Counted from the stretch's first letter, positions 1 to 5,815 are shown. The stretch: 5,901 nt of DNA from Acidobacteriota bacterium (GCA_030550225.1 JAUQPV010000173.1:1-5901), one strand, 5' to 3'. Notes: generated from the sequence alone by a model not told the origin. A program made the numbers and translations.

Positions 1-355
1 GCAACATGCACCTTACGGGCGGGCGGCCGTAGCGGCCCTAAAGTACTTTGGGATTTACGATGATGTAGCCGGCAAGCTCGTCTATGGGGAGAACATCAGC
101 CAGACGGCTCAATTCGTTCAGAGCGGGGCGGCTGACGTCGGTATTCTGGCCCTCTCGCTGGCCTTGGCGCCGGCCCTTCGGAACACCGGCCGGTACTGGA
201 AGATCCCGACGGCGGCCTATCCCCCTCTCGAGCAGGCCGGCGCTATCTTACGGTGGGCGCGGGACCCGGCGGCGGCCCGGGCCTTTCGGGACTTCGTCCT
301 AAGCGCCGAGGGACAGGCCATCCTGGCCCGGTACGGATTCGAGAAACCGCGGTAG
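1..355 (+). CDS. modA: Molybdate ABC transporter, solute-binding protein ModA (C-terminal part, 5' end outside window)
   Basis: This is the extracytoplasmic binding protein that captures molybdate (possibly tungstate) and delivers it to the ModB/ModC transporter. The reading frame is open from the first full codon at base 2 to the TAG at 353-355, giving 117 residues; whole ModA proteins are about 250, so roughly the last 45% is present. The fragment reads as the second lobe of a ModA-type protein: HAPYGRAAVAALKYFGIYDD, then a GENISQTAQFVQSGAADVGI stretch, a segment ending KIPTAAYPPLEQAGAIL, and a C-terminal helix (ARAFRDFVLSAEGQAILARYGF) typical of the family. The signal peptide or lipobox and the first-lobe ligand residues lie upstream and cannot be checked. 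modB and modC follow on the same strand, which supports the assignment, but an unusual 353-base gap separates modA from modB. Choosing molybdate over tungstate rests on family resemblance only. Confidence 0.93.
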   Translation, partial: QHAPYGRAAVAALKYFGIYDDVAGKLVYGENISQTAQFVQSGAADVGILALSLALAPALRNTGRYWKIPTAAYPPLEQAGAILRWARDPAAARAFRDFVLSAEGQAILARYGFEKPR

Positions 356-365
356 CACTCCACAG

Positions 366-393
366 ACCATGGACCATAGACCATGGACTTTAG
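366..393. repeat. Heptamer tandem repeat, ACCATRG type
   Basis: The stretch reads ACCATGG, ACCATAG, ACCATGG, ACTTTAG: three near-identical heptamers and a degenerate fourth, starting 11 bases after the modA stop codon. CCATGG is palindromic, so the array is partly self-complementary. Its role is unknown. Confidence 0.8.
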
Positions 394-471
394 CAGAGCC
401 GTTTAGCTCCGGAAAATCCAGATGGACTTGGTCTTTCGGACCCCTCGGGGAGGATGATGTTTCAGGTATCG

Positions 472-518
472 GGCAGATAGGCCGTCGGCAGGTCGGCAGA
501 TAGGCAGATGGGCAGGTA
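472..518. repeat. Octamer tandem repeat, left arm (GGCAGRTN)
   Basis: Four contiguous octamers occupy 487-518: GGCAGGTC, GGCAGATA, GGCAGATG, GGCAGGTA. A further unit, GGCAGATA, lies at 472-479, separated from them by the 7-base GGCCGTC. The octamer phase seems to decay to the right through AGGAGGGA (519-526) and GATAGAGA (527-534). The array is the reverse complement in type of the array at 641-696. Confidence 0.85.
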
Positions 519-672
519 AGGAGGGAGATAGAGAGGGAAATGGGGGGGATCCATTCGCCATTCGCTGTTCGCCCTTTATTTCGGGCGGTGGGAAAGGCCG
601 TTCCGACGCCATTCCCACGAGCCGGACGGCCCTGATAAACCATCTGCCGACCTGCCCATCTGCCGAACTGCC
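495..672. repeat. Long imperfect inverted repeat formed by the two octamer arrays
   Basis: Bases 495-517 can pair with 650-672: 21 of 23 positions are complementary, with a perfect 15-base core (503-517 with 650-664). The loop is 132 bases and contains smaller self-complementary segments, for example 570-574 with 583-587 (CGCCC/GGGCG). In the modA-modB transcript this could form a large stem just before modB. Whether it forms, or acts in processing, stability or attenuation, is inference. Confidence 0.7.
551..571. repeat. Heptamer tandem repeat, CCATTCG type
   Basis: Three heptamers in tandem, CCATTCG, CCATTCG, CTGTTCG, lie in the loop between the two inverted octamer arrays. Their unit differs in sequence from the other arrays of the window but has the same period as the ACCATRG and CACCCAA families. 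Confidence 0.7.
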
Positions 673-696
673 GGATTCCCGAATTCCCGAACTCCC
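641..696. repeat. Octamer tandem repeat, right arm (NNYCTGCC drifting to NNAYTCCC)
   Basis: Seven octamers are in phase: CATCTGCC, GACCTGCC, CATCTGCC, GAACTGCC, GGATTCCC, GAATTCCC, GAACTCCC. The first four are reverse complements in type of the left-arm units at 487-518. The last three keep the period but change the core from CTGCC to YTCCC, ending directly against the GGAGGGA ribosome binding site of modB. Confidence 0.85.
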
Positions 697-703
697 GGAG
701 GGA
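697..703 (+). promoter_or_regulatory. modB ribosome binding site, next to anti-SD-like repeat units
   Basis: GGAGGGA ends 5 bases before the modB ATG at 709 and fixes that start. It directly abuts the last repeat octamer, GAACTCCC. TCCC at 693-696 can pair with GGGA at 700-703, and two more TTCCC units lie just upstream, so local sequestration of this site is possible. Confidence 0.75.
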
Positions 704-708
704 CAGGC

Positions 709-1386
709 ATGGACTGGACGGCTATCGGTGTGAGCCTGCGGCTGGCTTTCTGGACGACGGTCATCCTGCTCGTCTTCGGGACCCCCCTGGCCTATTGGTT
801 GGCCTTCGGACGGGGCCGGGGGCGGAGCCTCGTCGAGGCCGTCGTCGCCCTGCCTCTAGTGTTGCCGCCGACGGTCCTGGGGTTCTACATCCTGATGGCG
901 ACGGGGCCCCGAAGCCCCATCGGGCGACTGTACGAAGCCCTCACGGGGCGGCTCCTACCCTTCTCCTTTCAGGGCCTGCTGGTCGCTTCGGTCCTGTACA
1001 GCCTGCCCTTCGCCGTCCAGCCCCTCGTGACGGCCTTCCGGGGCATCGACCGGCGGTTCCTGGAGGCGGCCTGGTGCCTGGGTAGCGGACCCCTGGCGAC
1101 TTTCTTTCGGGTCGTCGTCCCCCTGGCCGGGCCGGGCTTCCTGACGGCCGGTGTCCTGAGTTTTGCCCATACGGTCGGTGAGTTCGGGGTCGTCCTGATG
1201 GTCGGCGGCAATCTGCCGGGGGTGACCCGGACGGTATCGATCGCCATTTATGACGAAGTTCAAGCCTTGAACTATGCGGCCGCCGGTCAGACGGCGCTGG
1301 CGCTTCTGGTCTTCTCCTTCGTCGTCCTGGTGGTCGTCTATAGTCTGCGACGAGACGTGTGGGCCGTATGGCCGATGAAGTCCTGA
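709..1386 (+). CDS. modB: Molybdate ABC transporter permease ModB
   Basis: This inner-membrane permease forms the molybdate channel as a dimer, coupled to the ModC ATPase and fed by ModA. At 225 residues it has the usual ModB length. Hydrophobic segments lie at about residues 8-33, 43-64, 86-108, 140-165 and 192-212. The ModB-type stretch ALPLVLPPTVLGFYIL is at 47-62. The cytoplasmic EAA loop that docks with the ATPase is at about 119-138 (E119-A-A, G125, ending VVVP at 135-138). The conserved C-terminal part GEFGVVLMVGGNLPGVTRTV spans 157-176, followed by SIAIYDEVQALNYA. The ATG at 709 is preceded by a strong GGAGGGA site. The 3' end overlaps the modC start by 19 bases, consistent with translational coupling. 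The 353-base repeat-filled gap upstream is unusual. The family resemblance is clear; molybdate specificity follows from ModA/ModC context. Confidence 0.96.
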   Translation: MDWTAIGVSLRLAFWTTVILLVFGTPLAYWLAFGRGRGRSLVEAVVALPLVLPPTVLGFYILMATGPRSPIGRLYEALTGRLLPFSFQGLLVASVLYSLPFAVQPLVTAFRGIDRRFLEAAWCLGSGPLATFFRVVVPLAGPGFLTAGVLSFAHTVGEFGVVLMVGGNLPGVTRTVSIAIYDEVQALNYAAAGQTALALLVFSFVVLVVVYSLRRDVWAVWPMKS

Positions 1387-2522
1387 TTCAGGTCGAGAAG
1401 CGGTATCCCGGCGGGGGCGGCGTGCGGGGGACGCTGACGATTCCCCTCGGTGGCCCGTCGGTCACGGTCGTCTTCGGCCCCTCGGGGGCCGGCAAGACGA
1501 CGCTTCTGCGATGCATCGCCGGTTTGGAACGGCCCGAGCGGGGGCTCATCCGCTTTGGCGCCGAGGTCTGGCTCGACACGGAGACGGGCCGGTGGGTCCC
1601 GCCCCAGGGCCGGCGGGTCGGCTTCGTCTTTCAGGACGATGTCCTGTTCCCGCATCAGACCGTCCGGGGAAATGTCGCCTACGGCCTGCGGTCGATGCCC
1701 CGGTCCGAACGGGCGCGGCGGGTCGCCGAGATATTGAAACTCCTCGAACTGGAGGCCCTGGCCGACCGGTATCCCCGGACGCTGTCGGGCGGCCAACGAC
1801 GGCGGGTCGCCCTGGCCCGGGCCCTGGCCCCCGGCCCTCGGCTCCTCTTGCTGGACGAACCCCTGGCGGCCCTGGACGCGCCGGCCCGTCAGGAAATCCG
1901 CCGTTTGATCCGGCAGGTCCTCGTCCGTACGGGGATTCCGGCCGTCTTGGTGACCCACGACCGAGACGAAGTCCTGGCGATGGGCGACCGGATGGCCGTC
2001 GTCCTGGGCGGGGAGATCGTCCAGGTCGGGACCGTCGAGGAGGTCTGGAGTCGGCCGGCGAGTCCGGCCGTCGCCCGGGCTTTAGGGATTGAGAACCTAT
2101 GGCCGGGTCGGGTCGTCGGGCGCGACGGCGACCTCGTGGCCGTCGCTGTCGGCGACCGGCAGTTGCGGGCCGTCCCGTCCGAGGACCTTCAAGATGCTCG
2201 GGACGTGTGGGTCGTCGTCCATCCGCGAGACGTCGTCCTCGAGAAAGGAAGCTGGCTGGCGGTCGAAGCGGACGCCCGGGTCAGCGCCCGGAATCGTCTG
2301 GTCGGCCGGGTCGTCGGGTTTGTCCCCGAGGAGCACGTCCTGCGGGTATGGCTCGACTGCGGGTTCCGTCTGGCGGCCGTCATCACCTATCAAGCCCGGG
2401 AGGCGCTGGACTTGCGGGAGGGTGACGTCGTGACGGCCATCGTCAAGGCCCCCGCCGTCCGACTGATCCCGCACGGGGCCTTCGAAGGAACGATCCCGGG
2501 CCGGGAACCGTCGCTGGCTTGA
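1368..2522 (+). CDS. modC: Molybdate ABC transporter ATP-binding protein ModC
   Basis: This cytoplasmic ATPase drives molybdate import through ModB. Read from ATG 1368 it has 384 residues, slightly longer than the usual 350-360 or so. ABC motifs appear in order: Walker A GPSGAGKTT at 37-45, Q-loop VFQDD with Q89, signature LSGGQ at 139-143, Walker B LLLLDE at 159-164, and the switch histidine in VTHD (H197). After about residue 240 comes a regulatory part ending in a TOBE/Mop domain with the oxyanion-binding type motif SARN (306-309), then RLVGRVVGF and VRLIP near the end. This domain is what separates ModC from generic importers and is known to bind molybdate or tungstate. The start overlaps modB by 19 bases. 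Neither ATG 1368 nor the in-frame GTG 1359 has a good ribosome binding site, so coupled translation is likely. ATG is preferred because it is the stronger start codon. Confidence 0.95.
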   Translation: MADEVLIQVEKRYPGGGGVRGTLTIPLGGPSVTVVFGPSGAGKTTLLRCIAGLERPERGLIRFGAEVWLDTETGRWVPPQGRRVGFVFQDDVLFPHQTVRGNVAYGLRSMPRSERARRVAEILKLLELEALADRYPRTLSGGQRRRVALARALAPGPRLLLLDEPLAALDAPARQEIRRLIRQVLVRTGIPAVLVTHDRDEVLAMGDRMAVVLGGEIVQVGTVEEVWSRPASPAVARALGIENLWPGRVVGRDGDLVAVAVGDRQLRAVPSEDLQDARDVWVVVHPRDVVLEKGSWLAVEADARVSARNRLVGRVVGFVPEEHVLRVWLDCGFRLAAVITYQAREALDLREGDVVTAIVKAPAVRLIPHGAFEGTIPGREPSLA

Positions 2523-2691
2523 TTTCCCCTCTCCTCACTTTACTTTAAAAAACAAGATCAGATTCACTTGCAGGGACTTTCGATCTATCTCTTGTAGGTG
2601 CCCTATCGACGGCGGAGGTACTTACGACTGTAGTTGGAGCTGTGTGAACTGTGCCCCCTGATGGCTGACATCGGGGCCTTACCGGAAGGTC
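2523..2691. other. Convergent intergenic region after modC and the acyltransferase gene
   Basis: This 169-base stretch between two converging genes has no supported gene. The part near 2538-2600 is clearly more AT-rich than the surroundings and includes a short TTTAAAAAAC tract. The part from 2650 on holds two overlapping small hairpins. Unlike the other gaps, it has no 7-8 base tandem repeats. Confidence 0.7.
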
Positions 2692-2692
2692 C
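2656..2692. terminator. Possible weak terminator hairpins between convergent genes
   Basis: CCCTGATG (2656-2663) can pair with CATCGGGG (2669-2676, one G-T pair counted) around a GCTGA loop, giving 8 base pairs. GGGCCTT (2674-2680) can pair with AAGGTCC (2686-2692) around ACCGG, giving 7. The two overlap and are mutually exclusive. Neither is followed by a T-tract on either strand, so intrinsic termination is doubtful; the position between converging genes is the main support. Confidence 0.25.
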
Positions 2693-3537
2693 TAACTGTC
2701 CTTGTGCTCCTCGCCTGAAAGCTCGAGACCCCGGCAGCGGGCGGGGCCCGGACCCTGCGGAGTTCGCAGGCGGGCGACCCGGGCCGGGACGCCGTAGGCG
2801 ACGGCGTAGTCGGGGATGTCGTGCAGGACGACGGAGCCGGCCCCGATGATGCAGTCCCGTCCGATGCGGACGCCGTCGTCGATGAACACGTGGGCCCCGA
2901 CCCACGTCCCGCGTCCGATGCGAACGCCCCGGGACGACGTCGGCTGACCGATGACGGGTACGTCGAGGCGGTCATAGTGACGGGTCGCTCCGGCGATATA
3001 TACGAAGGGGGCCAGCAGGACGTGATCCTCCAGGACGACCTCCCGGACCGATTGAATCAAGCAGTTGGGACCGACGTTCGCCCTGGCGCCGATACGAATC
3101 GTCCCGCCCCGGCAGACGAGGTGGGTCCCCCGGCCGATGAAGACGTCGTCCCCGATGAGAAGATTGGGAAGCTCCTCCGAGTCACCCCGGCCGTCTAAGA
3201 GGACGAAGTCTTCGAGGACGACCCGGTCGCCTAAGGCGATGCGGAAGGGGGCCCGAAGCGTCACGTAGCGCCCGATGGCGACGCCCCGGCCCATCCGGTG
3301 GAATAGGAAGCGATAGAGCTTCTGCCGAAGCCACAGGCCGAGGCTTCCGCCAAGGCCCGCCAGGAACATCGTCAGGAGTTCGTACCGGAGAAACGCCGAC
3401 CACCGAAGGTCCCCGACGATGAGGAGGCGGTACTTCCAGAGGGCCGAGACGGACGCGTCCGTCAGGAGTGCCTGTTGCTTCGTCTTGGGGACCTCCGTCG
3501 GCCGTTCGGGTCGGACGATCTCCGAAGGCTCGACCAT
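2692..3537 (-). CDS. Hexapeptide-repeat (left-handed beta-helix) acyltransferase, polysaccharide/envelope type
   Basis: A predicted CoA-dependent O- or N-acyltransferase of 281 residues, probably modifying a sugar in envelope or exopolysaccharide synthesis; the acceptor cannot be read from sequence. Residues 37-80 form an amphipathic or membrane-associating N-terminal part (YRLLIVGDLRWSAFLRYELL, then a hydrophobic stretch around 55-70). From about 85 to 255 the hexapeptide pattern [LIV]-G-x4 repeats, for example IGRYVTL, IGDDVFIGRGTHL, IGARANVGPNCLI, IGRGTWVGAHVFI and IGRDCIIGAGSVV, closing with DYAVAYGVPARVAR. The histidine in ATRHYDR (H187), in the extended loop before the last coils, is the likely catalytic base. 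ATG 3537 is chosen because everything upstream encodes only the heptamer hairpin, although its ribosome binding site is poor. An in-frame ATG at 3633 overlaps the walJ stop as ATGA and would add 32 repeat-encoded residues. It is the last gene of the minus-strand group. Confidence 0.88.
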   Translation of the reverse strand: MVEPSEIVRPERPTEVPKTKQQALLTDASVSALWKYRLLIVGDLRWSAFLRYELLTMFLAGLGGSLGLWLRQKLYRFLFHRMGRGVAIGRYVTLRAPFRIALGDRVVLEDFVLLDGRGDSEELPNLLIGDDVFIGRGTHLVCRGGTIRIGARANVGPNCLIQSVREVVLEDHVLLAPFVYIAGATRHYDRLDVPVIGQPTSSRGVRIGRGTWVGAHVFIDDGVRIGRDCIIGAGSVVLHDIPDYAVAYGVPARVARLRTPQGPGPARCRGLELSGEEHKDS

Positions 3538-3551
3538 GATAAGGCTCAGGA

Positions 3552-3628
3552 TTCGGTCTTGGGTCTTGGGTGCTGGGTGTTGGGTGGGGGGAACCCCCCG
3601 AACACCCAACACCCAACACCCGGGACCG
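3552..3628. repeat. Large hairpin of inverted heptamer arrays (TTGGGTG / CACCCAA)
   Basis: The left arm has five heptamers, TTCGGTC, TTGGGTC, TTGGGTG, CTGGGTG, TTGGGTG (3552-3586), then a G-run to 3591. After AA come six Cs (3594-3599), GAA, and the right arm CACCCAA, CACCCAA, CACCCGG (3603-3623), then GACCG. The arms are complementary over about 25 bases with few mismatches. The hairpin begins immediately after the walJ stop codon and ends 15 bases before the preferred acyltransferase start. It could act as an intercistronic RNA structure, a partial terminator or an mRNA-stabilising element. No U-tract follows it. Confidence 0.88.
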
Positions 3629-3629
3629 C

Positions 3630-4409
3630 TCATTCGACCTCGACGACGGGGGTCGGGACGTCCTGGGCGGTCAAGACGACCCGGGTCTCGTCATTGCGCC
3701 GGTCGTACAGGGCGTTCATGACCGATGCCAGGGCCAATTCGGGACGATTGTTTTCCTGACTCAAGTGAGCCAGTAAGAGGTAGCGGCACCACTTGTCGAG
3801 CCGAGCCCGGACGAACTCGGCGACGGCCGTATTCGAGAGATGCCCGTGGCGACTCAAGATCCGCTGTTTCAGCCATGGGGGATAGGACCCCTTCAAGAGC
3901 AGTTCCACGTCGTGGTTCGACTCCAAGATCAGGAGCTCGGCCCCTTCGACATGATTCTGGACGTTCAGGGGCAGGTACCCCAGGTCGGTGACGACGGCGA
4001 CCTTGGTCCGGCCATCCCAGATGACATAGCCGACGGGTTGGTTGGCGTCGTGGGGGACGGGGAAGGGCTCGACGAGGAAGGGTCCCAGGGAGAAGCGGTG
4101 CCCCGGCTGGAAAGTCTGCAGGCCGTAGAGCGCGACCCCCTGGGCCTGGAACCCCTGGACCGTCCCGACGGAGGCGGCGACGGGCACCCGAAAATGACGG
4201 GACAGGGTCCCCACGCCACGGCCGTGGTCGGCATGCTCGTGGGTGACCAGGATGCCGCAGACGCCGTCGGGCGAGATGCGGGCGGCCGCCATCCGTCGAA
4301 GGGCCTCCCGCAGAGAGAGTCCTGCATCGACGACCAGGGCACCCCGGCGACCCTCGATGTAGACCATATTTCCGCCACTGCCACTGGCCAGCACGCAAAC
4401 CCGTACCAC
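3630..4409 (-). CDS. walJ: WalJ/YycJ-type metallo-beta-lactamase-fold hydrolase
   Basis: A cytoplasmic MBL-fold metal-dependent hydrolase of the YycJ/WalJ family. In Bacillus the gene belongs to the walRK locus; family members are linked to cell-wall homeostasis and to 5'-to-3' DNA exonuclease activity. The product is 259 residues, close to the usual 260 or so. Motifs from the GTG start: VLASGSGGN (6-14), D28 in VVDAGLS, the zinc motif HEHADH (57-62), VPHD (118-121), TDLGY (141-145), the family signature ESNHD (163-167), RHGHLSN (187-193) and AHLSQENN (214-221). GTG 4409 is chosen because GGAGAGGG lies 7 bases upstream and the protein then begins just before the conserved LASGS strand. An ATG at 4475 would overlap the peptidase gene and add 22 atypical residues. 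It follows the peptidase gene by 37 bases, so co-transcription is likely. No walRK genes are visible, so the role is by family only. Confidence 0.93.
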   Translation of the reverse strand: MVRVCVLASGSGGNMVYIEGRRGALVVDAGLSLREALRRMAAARISPDGVCGILVTHEHADHGRGVGTLSRHFRVPVAASVGTVQGFQAQGVALYGLQTFQPGHRFSLGPFLVEPFPVPHDANQPVGYVIWDGRTKVAVVTDLGYLPLNVQNHVEGAELLILESNHDVELLLKGSYPPWLKQRILSRHGHLSNTAVAEFVRARLDKWCRYLLLAHLSQENNRPELALASVMNALYDRRNDETRVVLTAQDVPTPVVEVE

Positions 4410-4416
4410 GGCGCCA

Positions 4417-4424
4417 CCCTCTCC
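4417..4424 (-). promoter_or_regulatory. Ribosome binding site deciding the walJ GTG start
   Basis: On the minus strand GGAGAGGG lies 7 bases before GTG 4409. It supports this start over the longer ATG form at 4475, which has no comparable site. Confidence 0.7.
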
Positions 4425-4446
4425 AGACGCGAAGGGAAACGGCGGA

Positions 4447-5766
4447 TCACCCGTTCGGCCACTTCCGGGATTCAAACTCCACAGGCCAGGGTAAGTCCCG
4501 GATCACGGCTGGCGGCACGTCGCCCAGGATGAGGCACGAGAGGCTATCTGGCTGGAAGATCTCCTGGGCCACGGCGTAGGTCTCCTCGACCGTCACGGCC
4601 ATGATTTCCCGGACCTTTTCGTCCAGGGACTGGAAGGGTTCTCGATAGACGAACTGCTTCGCCCGGGTGAACATCCGGTCCGAGGCGCTCTCCCAGCTCA
4701 TGACGAGATTGGCCCGGGACTGCTCTTGGACCAAGCGAAGCTCCTCCGGCTGGACCGGCTCCTCCCGGATGCGGTCGAGCTCCTCCCGGATGACCCGTAG
4801 GAGCTCGGGTAAACGACTCGGCACCGTCGCTGCCGTCACGTACCAGAAGCCCGCATCCGAGTACGGCACGATGGATGCATGGATACTGTATACCAGGCCT
4901 CGCTCCTCCCGGACCTTCATGAAAAGCCGGGAACTCATGCCCCCGCCCAGGATGCTCAACAACAGGGCATAGGCATTCCGACGGGGGTCCCGAAGCGACA
5001 GACCCGGCCCGCCGAGGATGACTTGCGCCTGCTCAAGACCCGGACGGTGCCAGTAATGGGCAAAGGGACGGACCGTCGGTGGCTGACGTTCGGCCCCCCG
5101 GCCCGAGCGACCCGCCAGGGGGGCAAAATACCGTTCCAACTGCCGGTATAGCGCCTCCGAGTCGACGGCCCCGGCCGCCGTCACGAGCATATTGGCCGGG
5201 AAGTTCTGCCGTTCGAAAAAGGCAACGAGCTGATCCCGCTGGAAGTCCAGGACCTGCTCGGCCCGACCGGCGATGGGTCGCCCCAGGCCGTGGCCGGGCC
5301 AGAGGGCCTCGGCAAAACGGTCAAAGGCGAACTCGGCCGGGTCATCGTCGACGCCCCGGATCTCCTCGACGACGACCATCCGCTCTTTTTCCAATTCGAC
5401 GGGATCAAACAGAGGGTTCAGGAGTAAGTCGGCAAAGAGATCGACGATCCAATCCATGTGCTCAGCCAGAACCCGGGCGTAGAAACACACGTACTCCCGT
5501 GTCGTGAAGGCATCGACCCGGCCGCCGATGCGGTCCAGCAGGCGGGCAATGTCCTGGACCGACCGGTGGGTCGTCCCCTTGAAGAACATGTGCTCCAGGA
5601 AGTGGGCCATCCCGACCTCGTCGGGCCGCTCGTCTCGGGAGCCCTGGAGGAACCACACGGCCAAACTGACGGAATAGGTGTTCGGAAGCGGCTCGACGAC
5701 GACGGGCAGGCCCAAGTCCAGACGCCCGACATACACACCATTCTGTTCGGACATCCCGATGCCCAT
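4447..5766 (-). CDS. M16 family (insulinase/processing-peptidase-like) zinc metallopeptidase
   Basis: A predicted zinc peptidase of the M16 family (Pfam M16 plus M16_C), related to mitochondrial processing peptidase beta and bacterial M16 enzymes of about 420 residues; here 439 from ATG 5766. The inverted zinc motif HFLEH is at H55, E58, H59, and the distal glutamate falls in VVVEEIRG (E134 or E135), about 75 residues on as expected, so the protein looks catalytically competent. The second, non-catalytic half contains the glycine-rich GGGMSSRLF (273-281) and the R-x-x-Y pair of RGLVYS (R289, Y293). No signal peptide is evident, suggesting a cytoplasmic enzyme; the natural substrate is unknown. 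ATG 5766 is preferred because GAGGGG lies 7 bases upstream. A TTG at 5814 in the same frame would add 16 residues starting in repeat-adjacent DNA. walJ follows 37 bases downstream. Confidence 0.94.
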   Translation of the reverse strand: MGIGMSEQNGVYVGRLDLGLPVVVEPLPNTYSVSLAVWFLQGSRDERPDEVGMAHFLEHMFFKGTTHRSVQDIARLLDRIGGRVDAFTTREYVCFYARVLAEHMDWIVDLFADLLLNPLFDPVELEKERMVVVEEIRGVDDDPAEFAFDRFAEALWPGHGLGRPIAGRAEQVLDFQRDQLVAFFERQNFPANMLVTAAGAVDSEALYRQLERYFAPLAGRSGRGAERQPPTVRPFAHYWHRPGLEQAQVILGGPGLSLRDPRRNAYALLLSILGGGMSSRLFMKVREERGLVYSIHASIVPYSDAGFWYVTAATVPSRLPELLRVIREELDRIREEPVQPEELRLVQEQSRANLVMSWESASDRMFTRAKQFVYREPFQSLDEKVREIMAVTVEETYAVAQEIFQPDSLSCLILGDVPPAVIRDLPWPVEFESRKWPNG

Positions 5767-5773
5767 GACGATA

Positions 5774-5779
5774 CCCCTC
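5774..5779 (-). promoter_or_regulatory. Ribosome binding site deciding the M16 peptidase start
   Basis: On the minus strand GAGGGG lies 7 bases before ATG 5766, supporting this start over ATG 5754 and the upstream TTG 5814. Confidence 0.7.
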
Positions 5780-5815
5780 GCTGGATGGATGTGGGGTGTC
5801 AGGTCTTTTTTCAAG

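Larger units (their letters stand above)
356..708. other. Repeat-rich modA-modB intergenic region
   Basis: This 353-base stretch contains no credible gene. Open frames on the minus strand here run through low-complexity repeats and have no family resemblance. It holds, in order, three to four ACCATRG heptamers, a short unique stretch, an octamer array of GGCAGRTN type, a purine-rich tract, three YYRTTCG heptamers, a unique stretch with small self-complementary segments (570-574 with 583-587; 588-594 with 612-618), and a second octamer array in inverse orientation that runs into the modB ribosome binding site. mod genes are commonly tightly packed, so a gap of this size inside the operon is unusual. 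No convincing sigma-70 promoter or U-tract terminator was seen. Confidence 0.85.

Noticed and set aside
299..643. Minus-strand open frame over the modA-modB gap (114 codons)
   Set aside because: It runs through the heptamer and octamer repeats, overlaps the modA 3' end, gives a low-complexity product with no family resemblance and has no supporting ribosome binding site.
366..696. CRISPR array
   Set aside because: The repeats are 7-8 bases, directly contiguous and degenerate, with no 20-40 base conserved repeat, no spacers and no cas genes.
356..708. Molybdenum-cofactor riboswitch or ModE operator controlling modBC
   Set aside because: Structure here is explained by repeat arrays; I could not identify the conserved Moco RNA core or a convincing ModE-type palindrome. 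A covariance-model search would settle it.
1338..1958. Long minus-strand open frame opposite modC (206 codons)
   Set aside because: Antisense shadow of a high-GC gene; the plus-strand frame has all ABC ATPase motifs, while this product is a Gly/Pro/Arg/Asp-rich sequence without recognisable domains.
3840..4532. Plus-strand open frame opposite walJ (230 codons)
   Set aside because: Antisense shadow: the minus strand carries the full WalJ motif set, and the plus-strand product has no recognisable fold and crosses a gene boundary.
5767..5815. Sigma-70 promoter with TTGAAA (5814-5809) as -35 box for the minus-strand operon
   Set aside because: No acceptable -10 hexamer lies 16-18 bases downstream, so the TTGAAA match alone is not enough.
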